This document shows positions 1-8,559 of a stretch of 64,000 bases of DNA, piece by piece. Position numbers and translations under genes: made by a program. Position 1 is the first letter of the stretch. Each line of letters opens with the position of its first letter. Where the stretch lies: NCBI GenBank assembly GCA_015689645.1, contig WVSM01000002.1, positions 62,001-126,000 on the forward strand, given 5' to 3'. This DNA comes from Rhodobacterales bacterium HKCCE4037 (GTDB lineage: Bacteria; Pseudomonadota; Alphaproteobacteria; Rhodobacterales; Rhodobacteraceae). A model generated the notes under the pieces. That model was not told the DNA's origin and searched no databases. It saw only the letters and a list, made by a program, of their open reading frames with translations.

Positions 1-1
1 C

Positions 2-472
2 GTCATGGCTCAGGCGGAGTCCACGGTGATGGGCGGGATCAGCCCGCGCGTCGCGCCCATGGCGGAAGTTCGCGACATGGGCAGTCTGTTGCAGCGCGCT
101 GGACTGGCCCTGCCAGTGGCCGACTCTCTGCGGAAACGGGTGACTTACAGCTCTGCGATTGACCTGATGCGAGACCTGCGCGCGATGGGAGAGACCAACG
201 CGCTGGCCGAACGGCACCGTGCCATACCGCCGCGTGCCCTGTTCCCCACCGCCGCCGCGCTGTATGCGGAGCGGTACCCGGCGGAAGAAAATCGCATCCA
301 GGCGACGTTCGAGCTCGTATTCCTTACAGGTTGGGCCCCGCACGAGAGCCAGCAGACGCCGCTGCGCCCCGGAGCCGCGACCCATCGCCTTGCCGAAGCG
401 CTTGGCACCCGCGAGTTTGACGAGAGCGCCAATCCGGTTCATGACCGGCCCGACGAAGAAGAGAGCCGATGA
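2..472 (+). CDS. SAM-dependent methyltransferase, BioC/NDUFAF5-like (C-terminal part)
   Basis: The reading frame is open from the first bases of the window, so the true start and the SAM-binding Rossmann half lie upstream. What remains is the C-terminal part seen in Rhodobacteraceae BioC/NDUFAF5-like methyltransferases: an ISPRVAPMAEVRDMGSLL-like stretch, then a LMRDLRAMGETNAL helix and an LTGWAPHESQQ segment near the end. The exact substrate of these bacterial homologues is not settled; mitochondrial NDUFAF5 acts in complex I assembly. The stop codon overlaps the start of hemH by four bases (ATGA), so the two genes are probably one transcript. The ATG at position 5 is only an internal methionine. 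Family assignment comes from recognising the sequence pattern. Confidence 0.8.
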   Translation, partial: VMAQAESTVMGGISPRVAPMAEVRDMGSLLQRAGLALPVADSLRKRVTYSSAIDLMRDLRAMGETNALAERHRAIPPRALFPTAAALYAERYPAEENRIQATFELVFLTGWAPHESQQTPLRPGAATHRLAEALGTREFDESANPVHDRPDEEESR

Positions 473-1533
473 ACAAGATGACAGCCAGCCCCGTGCCCGC
501 GATGACCCACGCCCCCGCAGACCACCCGAAGGTGAAGATGGGGAAGGTGGGTATCCTGCTGGCCAATCTCGGCACGCCGGACAATTACGACTATTGGTCG
601 ATGCGGCGCTACCTGAACGAATTTCTCAGCGACCGCCGTGTGATCGACTACAGCCCGTGGCTCTGGCAGCCGTTGCTTCAGCTTGTGATCCTGACCAAGC
701 GGCCATTCTCCAGCGGCGCGGCCTACAAGTCGATCTGGAACGAGGAGGCGGGGGAAAGCCCGCTGATGACGATCACCAAGGATCAGACGGCGAAGATGGC
801 CACGCTGATGCAGGAGCGCTACGGCGACAGCGTGATCGTCGATTACTGCATGCGCTACGGGAACCCGTCGACGAAATCCAAGGTCGATGCGCTGGTGGCG
901 CAGGGCTGCACGAAGATCCTGTTCTTCCCGCTTTACCCGCAATACGCCGGCGCAACCTCGGCCACGGCCTGCGACCAGTTCTTCCGGTCGCTCGAGGACA
1001 TCAAGTGGCAGCCGCAGGTCCGCACGGTGGGGCCGTATTTCGACCATCCGCTCTATATCGAGGCCCTGGCGCAGTCGATCGAGCGCGCCTACGGCAAGTT
1101 GGAGCATCGCCCGGACGTGCTCGTTGCCAGCTATCACGGCGTGCCGCAGCGCTATTTGATGGAGGGCGACCCGTATCACTGCCAGTGCCAGAAGACATCG
1201 CGTCTTTTGAAGGAGCGGCTTGGGTGGGGCGACACGGAGATCGTGACGACCTTCCAGAGCCGCTTCGGGCCCGAAGAATGGCTGCAGCCCTACACGGTCG
1301 AGGAAGTGGCGCGGCTGGCCGAGCAGGGGAAGAAGCGGATCGCGGTCTGCGCGCCTGCGTTCAGCGCCGATTGCATCGAAACTCTAGAAGAGATCAACGA
1401 GGAGATCCGCGAGAGCTTCGAGCACGCCGGCGGGGAGGAGTTCACCTACATCCCCTGCCTGAACGACGACGACGCGCATATGCGCGCGCTTGCGGTCGTG
1501 ATCGGTGACAACCTGCAGGGCTGGATGGACTAG
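469..1533 (+). CDS. hemH: Ferrochelatase HemH
   Basis: Inserts ferrous iron into protoporphyrin IX in the last step of protoheme synthesis; it acts in the cytoplasm or at the inner membrane. The 354-residue protein has the family landmarks: LLANLGTPDN near residues 30-39, FPLYPQYA around 153-160, the catalytic histidine in ASYHGVPQRY (His223) and the partner acidic residue in AFSADCIETLEEI (Glu304). Length is normal for alphaproteobacterial HemH. The start was taken at the ATG overlapping the upstream stop codon; a second possible start (MGKVG) lies about 23 residues in, so the N-terminal extension is somewhat uncertain. A short hairpin follows the gene. Confidence 0.96.
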   Translation: MNKMTASPVPAMTHAPADHPKVKMGKVGILLANLGTPDNYDYWSMRRYLNEFLSDRRVIDYSPWLWQPLLQLVILTKRPFSSGAAYKSIWNEEAGESPLMTITKDQTAKMATLMQERYGDSVIVDYCMRYGNPSTKSKVDALVAQGCTKILFFPLYPQYAGATSATACDQFFRSLEDIKWQPQVRTVGPYFDHPLYIEALAQSIERAYGKLEHRPDVLVASYHGVPQRYLMEGDPYHCQCQKTSRLLKERLGWGDTEIVTTFQSRFGPEEWLQPYTVEEVARLAEQGKKRIAVCAPAFSADCIETLEEINEEIRESFEHAGGEEFTYIPCLNDDDAHMRALAVVIGDNLQGWMD

Positions 1534-1578
1534 GACAGTCGAGCCTGCCGAGGCGATCAACGTAATGAATGCAACACC

Positions 1579-1605
1579 TCATGCCCGGCCCAGGGCATGA
1601 ATTTA
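1579..1605 (+). terminator. Possible terminator after hemH
   Basis: An 8-bp perfect inverted repeat (TCATGCCC / GGGCATGA, loop of 6) lies 46 bases after the hemH stop and is followed by ATTTAT. The T-run is poor, so it may be a weak or factor-assisted terminator. Confidence 0.4.
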
Positions 1606-1639
1606 TCGCCATCGATTGACGCGTTTCGCCAGGGCGGTC

Positions 1640-1780
1640 TCAGGCGGCGAGGGTAGCGACCACCGGACGACCGGTGTAGAGCGTTTCGCCAACGCGCACG
1701 GTCACCATGCCATTGGCCAGCTTGCGCACGAAGTTGCCCTGAATGGACACACAGGTCCCGATGATGATGGTGGTCAGCAC
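1640..1780 (-). CDS. Small conserved-looking 46-aa protein of unknown function
   Basis: Short minus-strand gene between hemH and mutT. A longer open frame extends upstream, but the convincing start is the GTG at 1778-1780, seven bases after a strong GGGGGAG ribosome-binding site. The product is 46 residues: a short hydrophobic start (MLTTIIIGTCVS), then QGNFVRKLANGMVTVRVGE and LYTGRPV. It reads like a small beta-rich protein, and I have the impression of similar small proteins near hemH in related bacteria, but this is memory and not a search. No function can be assigned. The coding signal downstream of the GTG looks real, while the extra upstream residues look like noise. Confidence 0.6.
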   Translation of the reverse strand: MLTTIIIGTCVSIQGNFVRKLANGMVTVRVGETLYTGRPVVATLAA

Positions 1781-1908
1781 GATCCTACTCCCCCGATGGA
1801 CGTGAGCCTTATCAATAGCCGTTCTGGTTAATAAATCACTTACAAAATGACCCTTGAGCTCAACTTTCCGCAATTTTAATGCGCATTGTTCAAAACTTTG
1901 AGGGTAAT

Positions 1909-1926
1909 GGGGCGCAAACGCACCCC
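1909..1926 (-). terminator. Hairpin downstream of mutT, possible weak terminator
   Basis: On the minus strand GGGGTGC and GCGCCCC pair (7 bp with one G-U) around a four-base loop, ten bases after the mutT stop. There is no T-run, so termination is only a possibility. Confidence 0.3.
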
Positions 1927-1935
1927 GGTTGCGCG

Positions 1936-2334
1936 TCAGAGCCAATCCCGGAGAATCGGTATCAGGGGCAGGTCCGCAGGTGGCATCGGGTAGTTGCGCA
2001 ATTCGGATACGCGCGCCCATGCCAGCTTCTGGCCTTCACGAGGCTGCACCATGCCATTCCATTTCCGGCACGCAAAGAGCGGCATCAGAAGGTGGAAATC
2101 GTCGTAGGAATGGCTAGCGAAGGTGAGCGGCGCGAGGCAGCTTTTCCAAGTGTCGATGCCAAGTTCTTCCTGCAACTCGCGGATCAGCGCCGCTTCAGGC
2201 GTTTCACCCGTTTCGACCTTGCCGCCGGGGAATTCCCACAGGCCCGCCATGGACTTGCCTTCAGGCCGCTGCGCCAGAAGCACGCGGCCATCGGCGTCGA
2301 TGAGCGCGACGGCAGAAACGAGCACCGTCTTCAT
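1936..2334 (-). CDS. mutT: MutT-type Nudix hydrolase (8-oxo-dGTP diphosphatase)
   Basis: Likely hydrolyses oxidised nucleotides such as 8-oxo-dGTP so that they are not built into DNA. The 132-residue protein contains a complete Nudix box at residues 38-60 (GKVETGE, then RELQEELGI), with all Mg-binding glutamates present. LLAQRPEGKSMAGLWEFPGG just before it is typical of MutT rather than of other Nudix families. The start ATG lies two bases after the argJ stop, so translation is probably coupled to argJ; this argJ-mutT order is common in Rhodobacteraceae as far as I recall. Substrate preference is inferred from family. Confidence 0.9.
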   Translation of the reverse strand: MKTVLVSAVALIDADGRVLLAQRPEGKSMAGLWEFPGGKVETGETPEAALIRELQEELGIDTWKSCLAPLTFASHSYDDFHLLMPLFACRKWNGMVQPREGQKLAWARVSELRNYPMPPADLPLIPILRDWL

Positions 2335-2336
2335 GG

Positions 2337-3608
2337 CTACGACCGGTAATCCGCGTTGATCTGGATGTAGCCGTGGGTGAGATCGCAGGTCCAGACGGTC
2401 GATGTGCCCGATCCGAGGCCGAGATCCACGTCGATCAGAAGCTCGGGTTTCTTCATGTAGCTGGCGCCGGCCTCCTCGGTGTAGCTCTCCGCCCTCCAGC
2501 CCTTTTCGGCGACCAGAACGTCACCGAAGCGGATCGTCAGCGTGTCACGATCCGCCTGTGCGCCGGATTTTCCGACAGCCATGACGATACGGCCCCAGTT
2601 CGGATCCTCGCCTGCAATCGCTGTTTTCACTAGTGGTGAATTCGCGATGGAGCGGGCGACCTTTCGGGCGTCGTCGTCGGAGGCGGCGCCGGTTACGCGG
2701 ACCTCGACGAACTTGGTCGCCCCTTCCCCGTCGCGCACGATCTGGTGGGCGAGGTCCTGCATCACGCCCTGAAGCGCAGCCTGGAACGCCGCGTCCGGTG
2801 CGGTGAGCGGGGTGTTGCCGGCGCGGCCTGTCGCGGCCATCAGAACGGTGTCGGAGGTGGAGGTGTCGCTGTCGACCGTGACGGCGTTGAAGCTCACCTC
2901 GTTGGCGGCAGACAACATCTGCTGCAGCGCGCCTTGAGAAATGGCGGCATCGGTGAAGATGTAGCCGAGCATTGTCGCCATGTCGGGCGCGATCATGCCG
3001 GAGCCCTTCGCGAAGCCCATGATGGTGACGGTCTTGCCGTCGAGTTCACAGGTGGCGACGGCACCTTTCGGGAAGGTGTCCGTCGTCATGATGGCGCGGG
3101 CGGCGGGTTCGGTCGACTCGGCGCTCAGGGTTTCGGCGATGGACGGCAGGGCGTCGGTGATCTTGTGAGCCGGAAGCGGTTCCCCGATGACGCCGGTGGA
3201 GGAGGTGAAGACATGGGTTGCGGGCAAGCCCAAAGCCTCGGCCGCCGCCTTGGAGATAAGCTCCACATCCGTGACGCCGCGTTTTCCGGTGAAGGTGTTG
3301 GCGTTGCCCGAATTGACCACGATGGCGAAGCCCGCGTCGCTTGAGATGTTCGGCAATTTCGCCTGGCAATCCAGCACCGCCGCCGAGCGGGTGGCTGACC
3401 GGGTGAAGACGCCGGCCATGGTTGCGCCTGCTGCAATCTCGGCCAGCATCACGTCGACGCGGTTCTTGTATTTCACGCCAACAGCGCCCGCGGCGAAGCG
3501 GACGCCGTCGATGGGCGGAAGGTCCGGGAAGGTCTCCGGGGCGAGCGGAGACCGCGCGTATTTGCTGCCGCCGGTGGCGACGGCCACCTTGCTGGGTGTG
3601 TCCGACAT
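2337..3608 (-). CDS. argJ: Bifunctional ornithine/glutamate N-acetyltransferase ArgJ
   Basis: Catalyses acetyl transfer from N-acetylornithine to glutamate (and often acetyl-CoA-dependent glutamate acetylation) in the cyclic arginine pathway. The 423-residue precursor carries the self-cleavage motif KGSGMIAPDMATMLGYIFTD at about residues 201-220; by family knowledge it is cut before Thr212, which becomes the nucleophile of the beta subunit. VVNSGNANTFTG near 98-107 and the C-terminal GYIQINADYRS are also standard. A GGGAG ribosome-binding site precedes the ATG. It sits 21 bases after the parvulin gene and 2 before mutT in one minus-strand operon. Confidence 0.96.
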   Translation of the reverse strand: MSDTPSKVAVATGGSKYARSPLAPETFPDLPPIDGVRFAAGAVGVKYKNRVDVMLAEIAAGATMAGVFTRSATRSAAVLDCQAKLPNISSDAGFAIVVNSGNANTFTGKRGVTDVELISKAAAEALGLPATHVFTSSTGVIGEPLPAHKITDALPSIAETLSAESTEPAARAIMTTDTFPKGAVATCELDGKTVTIMGFAKGSGMIAPDMATMLGYIFTDAAISQGALQQMLSAANEVSFNAVTVDSDTSTSDTVLMAATGRAGNTPLTAPDAAFQAALQGVMQDLAHQIVRDGEGATKFVEVRVTGAASDDDARKVARSIANSPLVKTAIAGEDPNWGRIVMAVGKSGAQADRDTLTIRFGDVLVAEKGWRAESYTEEAGASYMKKPELLIDVDLGLGSGTSTVWTCDLTHGYIQINADYRS

Positions 3609-3629
3609 GGTGGCTCCCGCTCTTGCTGG

Positions 3630-4472
3630 TTACTCGGTGATCAGAGCTTCGTCCCGGATCACGGAGGGGTCAACTTCAACTTCCGAGCGCTCGATCTCGG
3701 CGGCGTCGGTCAGTTCCTGAAGGCGGGCGTCGACACGTGCGCGGCGGATGCTCTCCTCCAGTTCGGCTGCAACGTCTTCCAGCGTCGGCAGCGGCTGTTC
3801 GCGGGTCTCGTTCAACAGAACCACGTGCCAGCCGAACTGGGTCTGCACCGGGGTGGACACTTCGCCCGGCTCCAGCTCGAACACCGCCTGCTCGAATTCG
3901 GGAACCATCATTCCGGCGCTGAACCAACCGAGCGCGCCGCCGTTCGGACCCGACGGCCCGATCGAATTTTCCGCGGCCAGCTCGGCGAAATCGGCACCGT
4001 CGGCCAGTTCGTCGATCATCGCCTGCGCCTCTTCCTCGGTCTCAAGCAGGATGTGGGCGGCGTTGTATTCGACCTCAGGCTCGGCGGAGCCGTAGAGCGC
4101 GTCATATTCGGCCTGGATCTCTTCCTCGGTCAGTTCGGCCATCGCGACATCGTCCATGAACATCGCCGCGAGGAAGGCGCGACGCTCGTTCTCGAGGCCC
4201 AGTTGCATCTCGCGGCTGAGGTCGTTCTCTTCGGCGGCCTCGGCAAGGATCTGCTGTTGGATGAGCTGTTCGAGCATGCCGTCGAACAACACTTCGTCCG
4301 GCAAGGTCTGGTATTCGGCGGGGAGCATCTGGCGCATGGCGATCAGATGACCGACCGTGATCGCCTCGCCGTTGACGGTGGCCAGAACGGTATCGCCCGC
4401 GACCTCATCCTGCGCGAAGGCAGGCGAGGTCAGGGCAAGGGCCGTGGCGGCGGTCAGCAGAAAGCGTTTCAT
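3630..4472 (-). CDS. Periplasmic parvulin-type peptidyl-prolyl isomerase
   Basis: Predicted periplasmic folding helper. The 280-residue product begins with a clear signal peptide (MKRFLLTAATALALTSPAFA, cleavage before QDE), followed by a SurA/PrsA-like helical N-terminal region and a rotamase domain at about residues 133-225 with AAHILLETEEEA, GPNGGALGWF and TQFGWHVVLL. The C-terminal tail is acidic. The open frame continues far upstream, antisense to secA, but the signal peptide fixes the start at 4472. It is transcribed divergently from secA, so a secretion ATPase and a periplasmic isomerase share one intergenic region, and it leads the argJ-mutT operon. Exact clients are unknown. Confidence 0.92.
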   Translation of the reverse strand: MKRFLLTAATALALTSPAFAQDEVAGDTVLATVNGEAITVGHLIAMRQMLPAEYQTLPDEVLFDGMLEQLIQQQILAEAAEENDLSREMQLGLENERRAFLAAMFMDDVAMAELTEEEIQAEYDALYGSAEPEVEYNAAHILLETEEEAQAMIDELADGADFAELAAENSIGPSGPNGGALGWFSAGMMVPEFEQAVFELEPGEVSTPVQTQFGWHVVLLNETREQPLPTLEDVAAELEESIRRARVDARLQELTDAAEIERSEVEVDPSVIRDEALITE

Positions 4473-4523
4473 GGGGAATTCCTTGTTGGATGCGGCGCCG
4501 CCGGTGGGCGGGATCGCCTTACG

Positions 4524-4552
4524 TTGACTATCTTCGGGCCGACCCTTATCTC
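4524..4552 (+). promoter_or_regulatory. Candidate sigma-70 promoter of secA
   Basis: TTGACT at 4524-4529 and TATCTC at 4547-4552 are separated by exactly 17 bases, giving a leader of about 130 bases before the secA start. This is the best housekeeping-type promoter I could find in the divergent region. It is a pattern match only. Confidence 0.45.
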
Positions 4553-4655
4553 GCTGATGGGTTTCAACTCGGGGCCTTGGCCGTTGGCGGAAGATGTAAA
4601 CCGCCGGGATGGGCCGAACAACCCACGACACCCACACGATATGGTCAGATGCGAT

Positions 4656-4675
4656 GGGCCGCCGAGGCGCGGCCC
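4656..4675 (+). promoter_or_regulatory. Hairpin in the secA leader
   Basis: A 7-bp GC-only stem (GGGCCGC / GCGGCCC, loop of 6) ends 16 bases before the secA start codon, immediately upstream of the GAAGAGG ribosome-binding region. It could modulate ribosome access; secA is translationally regulated in other bacteria, although by a different device (SecM in E. coli). Confidence 0.35.
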
Positions 4676-4691
4676 GAGAAGAGGTTGAGAT

Positions 4692-7397
4692 ATGTTCGGA
4701 AAGCTCGCGAAGAAGGTCTTTGGCAGCCCCAACGACCGCAAGGTGAAAGCCGTCCGACCAATCATCGACAAGATCAACGCGCTGGAATCCGAATTCGAGG
4801 CGTTGAGTGATACGGAAATCGTCGCCAAGACCTCCGAGTTCCGCAATCGCGCGCAGAATGGCGAAAGCCTCGATGACCTGTTGCCGGAAGCCTTCGCCAA
4901 TTGCCGTGAAGCCGCCAAGCGCGCCCTTGGGCTGCGCGCCTTCGACGTGCAGCTGATCGGCGGGCTTTTCATCCACCAGGGCAACATCGCCGAGATGAAG
5001 ACCGGTGAAGGCAAGACCCTTGTGGCCACTTTCGCCGCCTACCTGAACGCACTGACCGGTGACGGCGTGCATGTCGTGACCGTCAACGATTACCTCGCCA
5101 AGCGCGACAGCGAATGGATGGGCAAGGTCTTCACCGCGCTCGGCATGACGACCGGCGTGGTCTATCCGCGCCAGCCGGAAGACGAGAAGAAACGCGCCTA
5201 CGCCTGCGACATCACCTACGCGACCAACAACGAACTTGGCTTCGACTACCTGCGCGACAACATGCGCGGGTCCATCGACCAGATGGCACAGCGCGGGCAC
5301 AACTTCGCGATCGTGGACGAGGTCGACTCGATCCTGATCGACGAAGCGCGGACGCCGCTGATCATCTCGGGCCCGACGCAGGACAAGTCCGACCTCTACA
5401 TCAGCATCGACAAGATCATCCCGGGCGTACAGGAGAACCACTACACGCTCGATGAGAAAACCCGGCAGGCGACCTTCACCGACGAAGGGAACGATTACCT
5501 CGAAGAGGTCCTGCACGCGGAGGGTATCCTGCCCGAGGGGCAGTCGCTCTATGATCCGGAAAGCACCACCATCGTGCACCACGTCACCAACGCGCTGCGC
5601 GCCCACAAGGTGTTCACGAAGGACAAGGAATACATCGTCCGCAACGGCGAGGTCGTTCTCGTGGACGAATTCACCGGGCGCATGATGCCCGGCCGCCGCA
5701 TGTCGGAAGGCCTGCACCAGGCCATCGAAGCCAAGGAAGGCTGCAAGATCCAGCCCGAGAACGTGACGCTCGCCTCCGTGACCTTCCAGAACTACTTCCG
5801 CCTCTACAACAAGCTGGGTGGTATGACCGGCACAGCCGCGACCGAGGCCGAGGAATTCGCCTCGATCTATGGGCTTGGCGTGGTCGAGATCCCCACCAAC
5901 CGCGAGATCGCGCGGATCGACGAGGACGACGCCGTCTACCGCACCGCGCGGGAGAAATACGAAGCCATCGTCAAATCAATTGGCGAGGCGCATGAACGCG
6001 GACAACCGGTTCTTGTAGGCACCACCTCCATCGAGAAATCCGAAATGCTGGGGCAGATGCTCGAGAAGGCAGGGCTGCCGTTCAACATCCTCAACGCGCG
6101 CCAGCACGAGCAGGAGGCCCAGATCGTTGCCGATGCCGGCAAACTGGGTGCGATCACCATCGCCACCAACATGGCCGGCCGCGGCACGGACATCAAACTG
6201 GGCGGCAACGTCGAGTTCAAGATCATGGAAGCCATTGCGGCCGATCCCGATGGCGACCCCGAGGCGATCCGTGCACGGATCGAGGCTGAACATGAAAAGG
6301 ACGAGCAGGCCGTGAAGGATGCCGGCGGACTTTATGTTCTGGCGACCGAACGCCACGAAAGCCGCCGGATCGACAACCAGCTGCGCGGCCGGTCGGGCCG
6401 TCAGGGTGACCCGGGCAAATCAAGCTTCTTCCTGTCGCTGGAAGACGACCTGATGCGGATTTTCGGGTCCGAACGGCTCGACAAGATGCTCAACACGCTG
6501 GGGATGCAGGAAGGCGAGGCCATCGTGCACCCCTGGGTGAACAAGTCGCTGGAGCGTGCGCAAGCGAAGGTCGAAGGGCGCAACTTCGACATCCGCAAGC
6601 AGCTGCTGAAATTCGACGACGTGATGAACGATCAGCGGAAGGTCGTCTTCGGCCAGCGCCGCGATATCATGGGCGCCGAAGAGATCGCCGAGGTCGCCAA
6701 GGACATGCGCGACCAGGTGATCGAGGACATGGTCAATGCACACATGCCTCCGAAAACCTATTCCGACCAGTGGGATGTCGACGGGCTGAAAGAAGCTGCC
6801 CGCAAGGTTCTGGGGGTCGATCTGCCGATCGAGACCTGGGCCACCGAGGATGGCGTCGACCAGGAGGTCGCGATGGAGCGGCTGGAGAAGGCCGCCGATG
6901 AATATATGGCCTCCAAGGCCGCGCAATTCGGGCCCGAGCAGATGCGCAACATCGAAAAGCAGGTGTTGCTGCAGACCATCGACCAGAAATGGCAGGAGCA
7001 TCTTCTGACGCTGGAGCACCTGCGGTCGGTCGTGGGCTTCCGGGGCTATGCGCAGCGCGATCCGCTCAACGAATACAAGACCGAGGCGTTCCAACTCTTC
7101 GAGGGCATGCTTGACGGCCTACGCGCGGATGTGACCGAGAAACTCGCGCGGATCCAGCCGCTTACCCCCGAACAGCAGGAGGCGCTGATGGCGCAGCTTC
7201 GCCAGCAGCAGGAGGCCGCTCAGAAACAGATGGCCGCTGCCACGGCCGGTGACGCCGCGCCCGAGGCACCGTCGCCTGACGCCGCGGACGGCTTTGTCGA
7301 GGACGACCCTTCAACTTGGGGCAATCCCGGCCGGAACGATCTCTGCCCCTGCGGGTCGGGTAAGAAGTTCAAGCATTGCCACGGTCGATTGACCTAG
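4692..7397 (+). CDS. secA: Preprotein translocase ATPase SecA
   Basis: Motor ATPase that pushes unfolded preproteins through SecYEG. The 901-residue protein has the complete family layout: Walker [10 protein letters not shown] at about residues 102-110, the DEVDS Walker B motif near 210, the preprotein cross-linking region, the second nucleotide-binding fold with [14 protein letters not shown] and [13 protein letters not shown], the long helical scaffold, and a variable Q-rich linker. It ends in the zinc-binding tail with Cys885, Cys887, Cys896 and His897, which in other SecA proteins contacts SecB and lipids. Length is typical for alphaproteobacteria. It is divergent from the parvulin gene and followed after 142 bases by an exported orphan. 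Confidence 0.99.
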   Translation: MFGKLAKKVFGSPNDRKVKAVRPIIDKINALESEFEALSDTEIVAKTSEFRNRAQNGESLDDLLPEAFANCREAAKRALGLRAFDVQLIGGLFIHQGNIAEMKTGEGKTLVATFAAYLNALTGDGVHVVTVNDYLAKRDSEWMGKVFTALGMTTGVVYPRQPEDEKKRAYACDITYATNNELGFDYLRDNMRGSIDQMAQRGHNFAIVDEVDSILIDEARTPLIISGPTQDKSDLYISIDKIIPGVQENHYTLDEKTRQATFTDEGNDYLEEVLHAEGILPEGQSLYDPESTTIVHHVTNALRAHKVFTKDKEYIVRNGEVVLVDEFTGRMMPGRRMSEGLHQAIEAKEGCKIQPENVTLASVTFQNYFRLYNKLGGMTGTAATEAEEFASIYGLGVVEIPTNREIARIDEDDAVYRTAREKYEAIVKSIGEAHERGQPVLVGTTSIEKSEMLGQMLEKAGLPFNILNARQHEQEAQIVADAGKLGAITIATNMAGRGTDIKLGGNVEFKIMEAIAADPDGDPEAIRARIEAEHEKDEQAVKDAGGLYVLATERHESRRIDNQLRGRSGRQGDPGKSSFFLSLEDDLMRIFGSERLDKMLNTLGMQEGEAIVHPWVNKSLERAQAKVEGRNFDIRKQLLKFDDVMNDQRKVVFGQRRDIMGAEEIAEVAKDMRDQVIEDMVNAHMPPKTYSDQWDVDGLKEAARKVLGVDLPIETWATEDGVDQEVAMERLEKAADEYMASKAAQFGPEQMRNIEKQVLLQTIDQKWQEHLLTLEHLRSVVGFRGYAQRDPLNEYKTEAFQLFEGMLDGLRADVTEKLARIQPLTPEQQEALMAQLRQQQEAAQKQMAAATAGDAAPEAPSPDAADGFVEDDPSTWGNPGRNDLCPCGSGKKFKHCHGRLT

Positions 7398-7539
7398 AAT
7401 CCGTGACCAATCTCGCGTGAACCGCGTGTATTGGCGGCAAATTGTGGAAATTGACGCAATTTCGCTCCGGGTTTCGGCATACTGACGCCCCATTCCAACG
7501 GGATGGTCCCCTCCGGGTAATACACGTGGAGTGTGGGAC

Positions 7540-8538
7540 ATGTTGAATACGTTGGTCATCCGCGCAGCGGCTGTCTGCGTGCTGGCATCCGGTGGTGTGC
7601 TCTATGCCATGGAAACCGGCCTGATCGGGGCTGGCGAGGCTGCGGCGGCGGGGCGTGTGGCCGAGGTCACCCTGACATCCGGGTCCCGGAGTTCGACACC
7701 GCAATCCCTGACGCCGGATTTGCCCGAGATACCCACCGGCGCGGAGGTCCGCCTGCCGATGATGGCCGAACCGATTGCACCCGAAGCGATGACGTCCCCG
7801 ATGAGCTTCGAGATCGCTCCAGAAGCACCGGTCCTCGATACTCCGCTCGAACGCAGCGAACTGGGACTTCCTTGCGAGATTTCCGTGACCGCGAATGCCA
7901 TGCCCGCCGCGATGGTCGCGCTGGATATCATGGCCCCCTGCCGGAGTTTCGCCCCGGTGCGGATCACGCATTCGGGACTGGAATTCGAGGCCGAGACAGA
8001 TGCGCTTGGCTTGCTGACACTGGATATTCCCGCCTTCGAAACACCGGCCTTTTTCACCGTCATGTTCGAAGATGGCGTCGAACAGACCGCGATGATCGGC
8101 TTGCCGGACCTGCACGAATTCGACCGCATCGGCCTTGCCTGGCGCGGTGACATGGGTCTGGAACTGCACGCGATGGAATTCGGCGCGGAATACGGAGGCC
8201 CGGGGCATGTCTGGCAGAACGCGCCCGCAACGACCGATGCGGCCCTGACCGGTGCCGGCGGCTTCCTGACAAACATCGCGATGGGCGATACCTACGCACA
8301 AATCTATACGTTGCCCCGCGCGACCCTGCGTGAAGGGGAAAGTGTTCGGCTTTCCATCGACGCGCCGATCACCGCCGCCAATTGTTCGGCCAGTGTTGTT
8401 GCACGCACCCTGCGAAGTGAAAGCGCCGGACCGGTGGATATGACCGAATTGACTTTCACTGTGCCGGGCTGCGATGCGATCGGCGACGTTCTGGTCTTGC
8501 AAAACCTTCTCGCCGACCTGAGACTCGCTTCGAATTGA
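7540..8538 (+). CDS. Exported protein of unknown function downstream of secA
   Basis: A 332-residue protein I cannot assign to a named family. An ATG eight bases after GGAG was preferred over the in-frame GTG at 7531. The N-terminus (MLNTLVIRAAAVCVLASGGVLYAME) is a signal peptide or membrane anchor. It is followed by a low-complexity Pro/Glu/Ala-rich stretch (about 45-105) and a beta-rich C-terminal part with a conserved-looking CEISVTANAMPAAMVALDIMAPCRSF segment whose two cysteines could form a disulfide. In my recollection relatives next to secA are sometimes labelled translocase, which the sequence does not support. The next gene starts 21 bases downstream, so the two probably act together in the envelope. 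Confidence 0.75.
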   Translation: MLNTLVIRAAAVCVLASGGVLYAMETGLIGAGEAAAAGRVAEVTLTSGSRSSTPQSLTPDLPEIPTGAEVRLPMMAEPIAPEAMTSPMSFEIAPEAPVLDTPLERSELGLPCEISVTANAMPAAMVALDIMAPCRSFAPVRITHSGLEFEAETDALGLLTLDIPAFETPAFFTVMFEDGVEQTAMIGLPDLHEFDRIGLAWRGDMGLELHAMEFGAEYGGPGHVWQNAPATTDAALTGAGGFLTNIAMGDTYAQIYTLPRATLREGESVRLSIDAPITAANCSASVVARTLRSESAGPVDMTELTFTVPGCDAIGDVLVLQNLLADLRLASN

Positions 8539-8559
8539 GGCCAGTTCGCGGGAAATCCC

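Noticed and set aside
219-1508. 429-codon plus-strand frame over hemH
   Set aside because: Arginine- and proline-rich out-of-frame shadow of hemH with no ribosome-binding site.
3630-5717. Single 695-codon minus-strand open frame
   Set aside because: Only the part from 4472 downward is a gene, with a signal peptide and parvulin domain. The rest is antisense to secA and an artefact of high GC.
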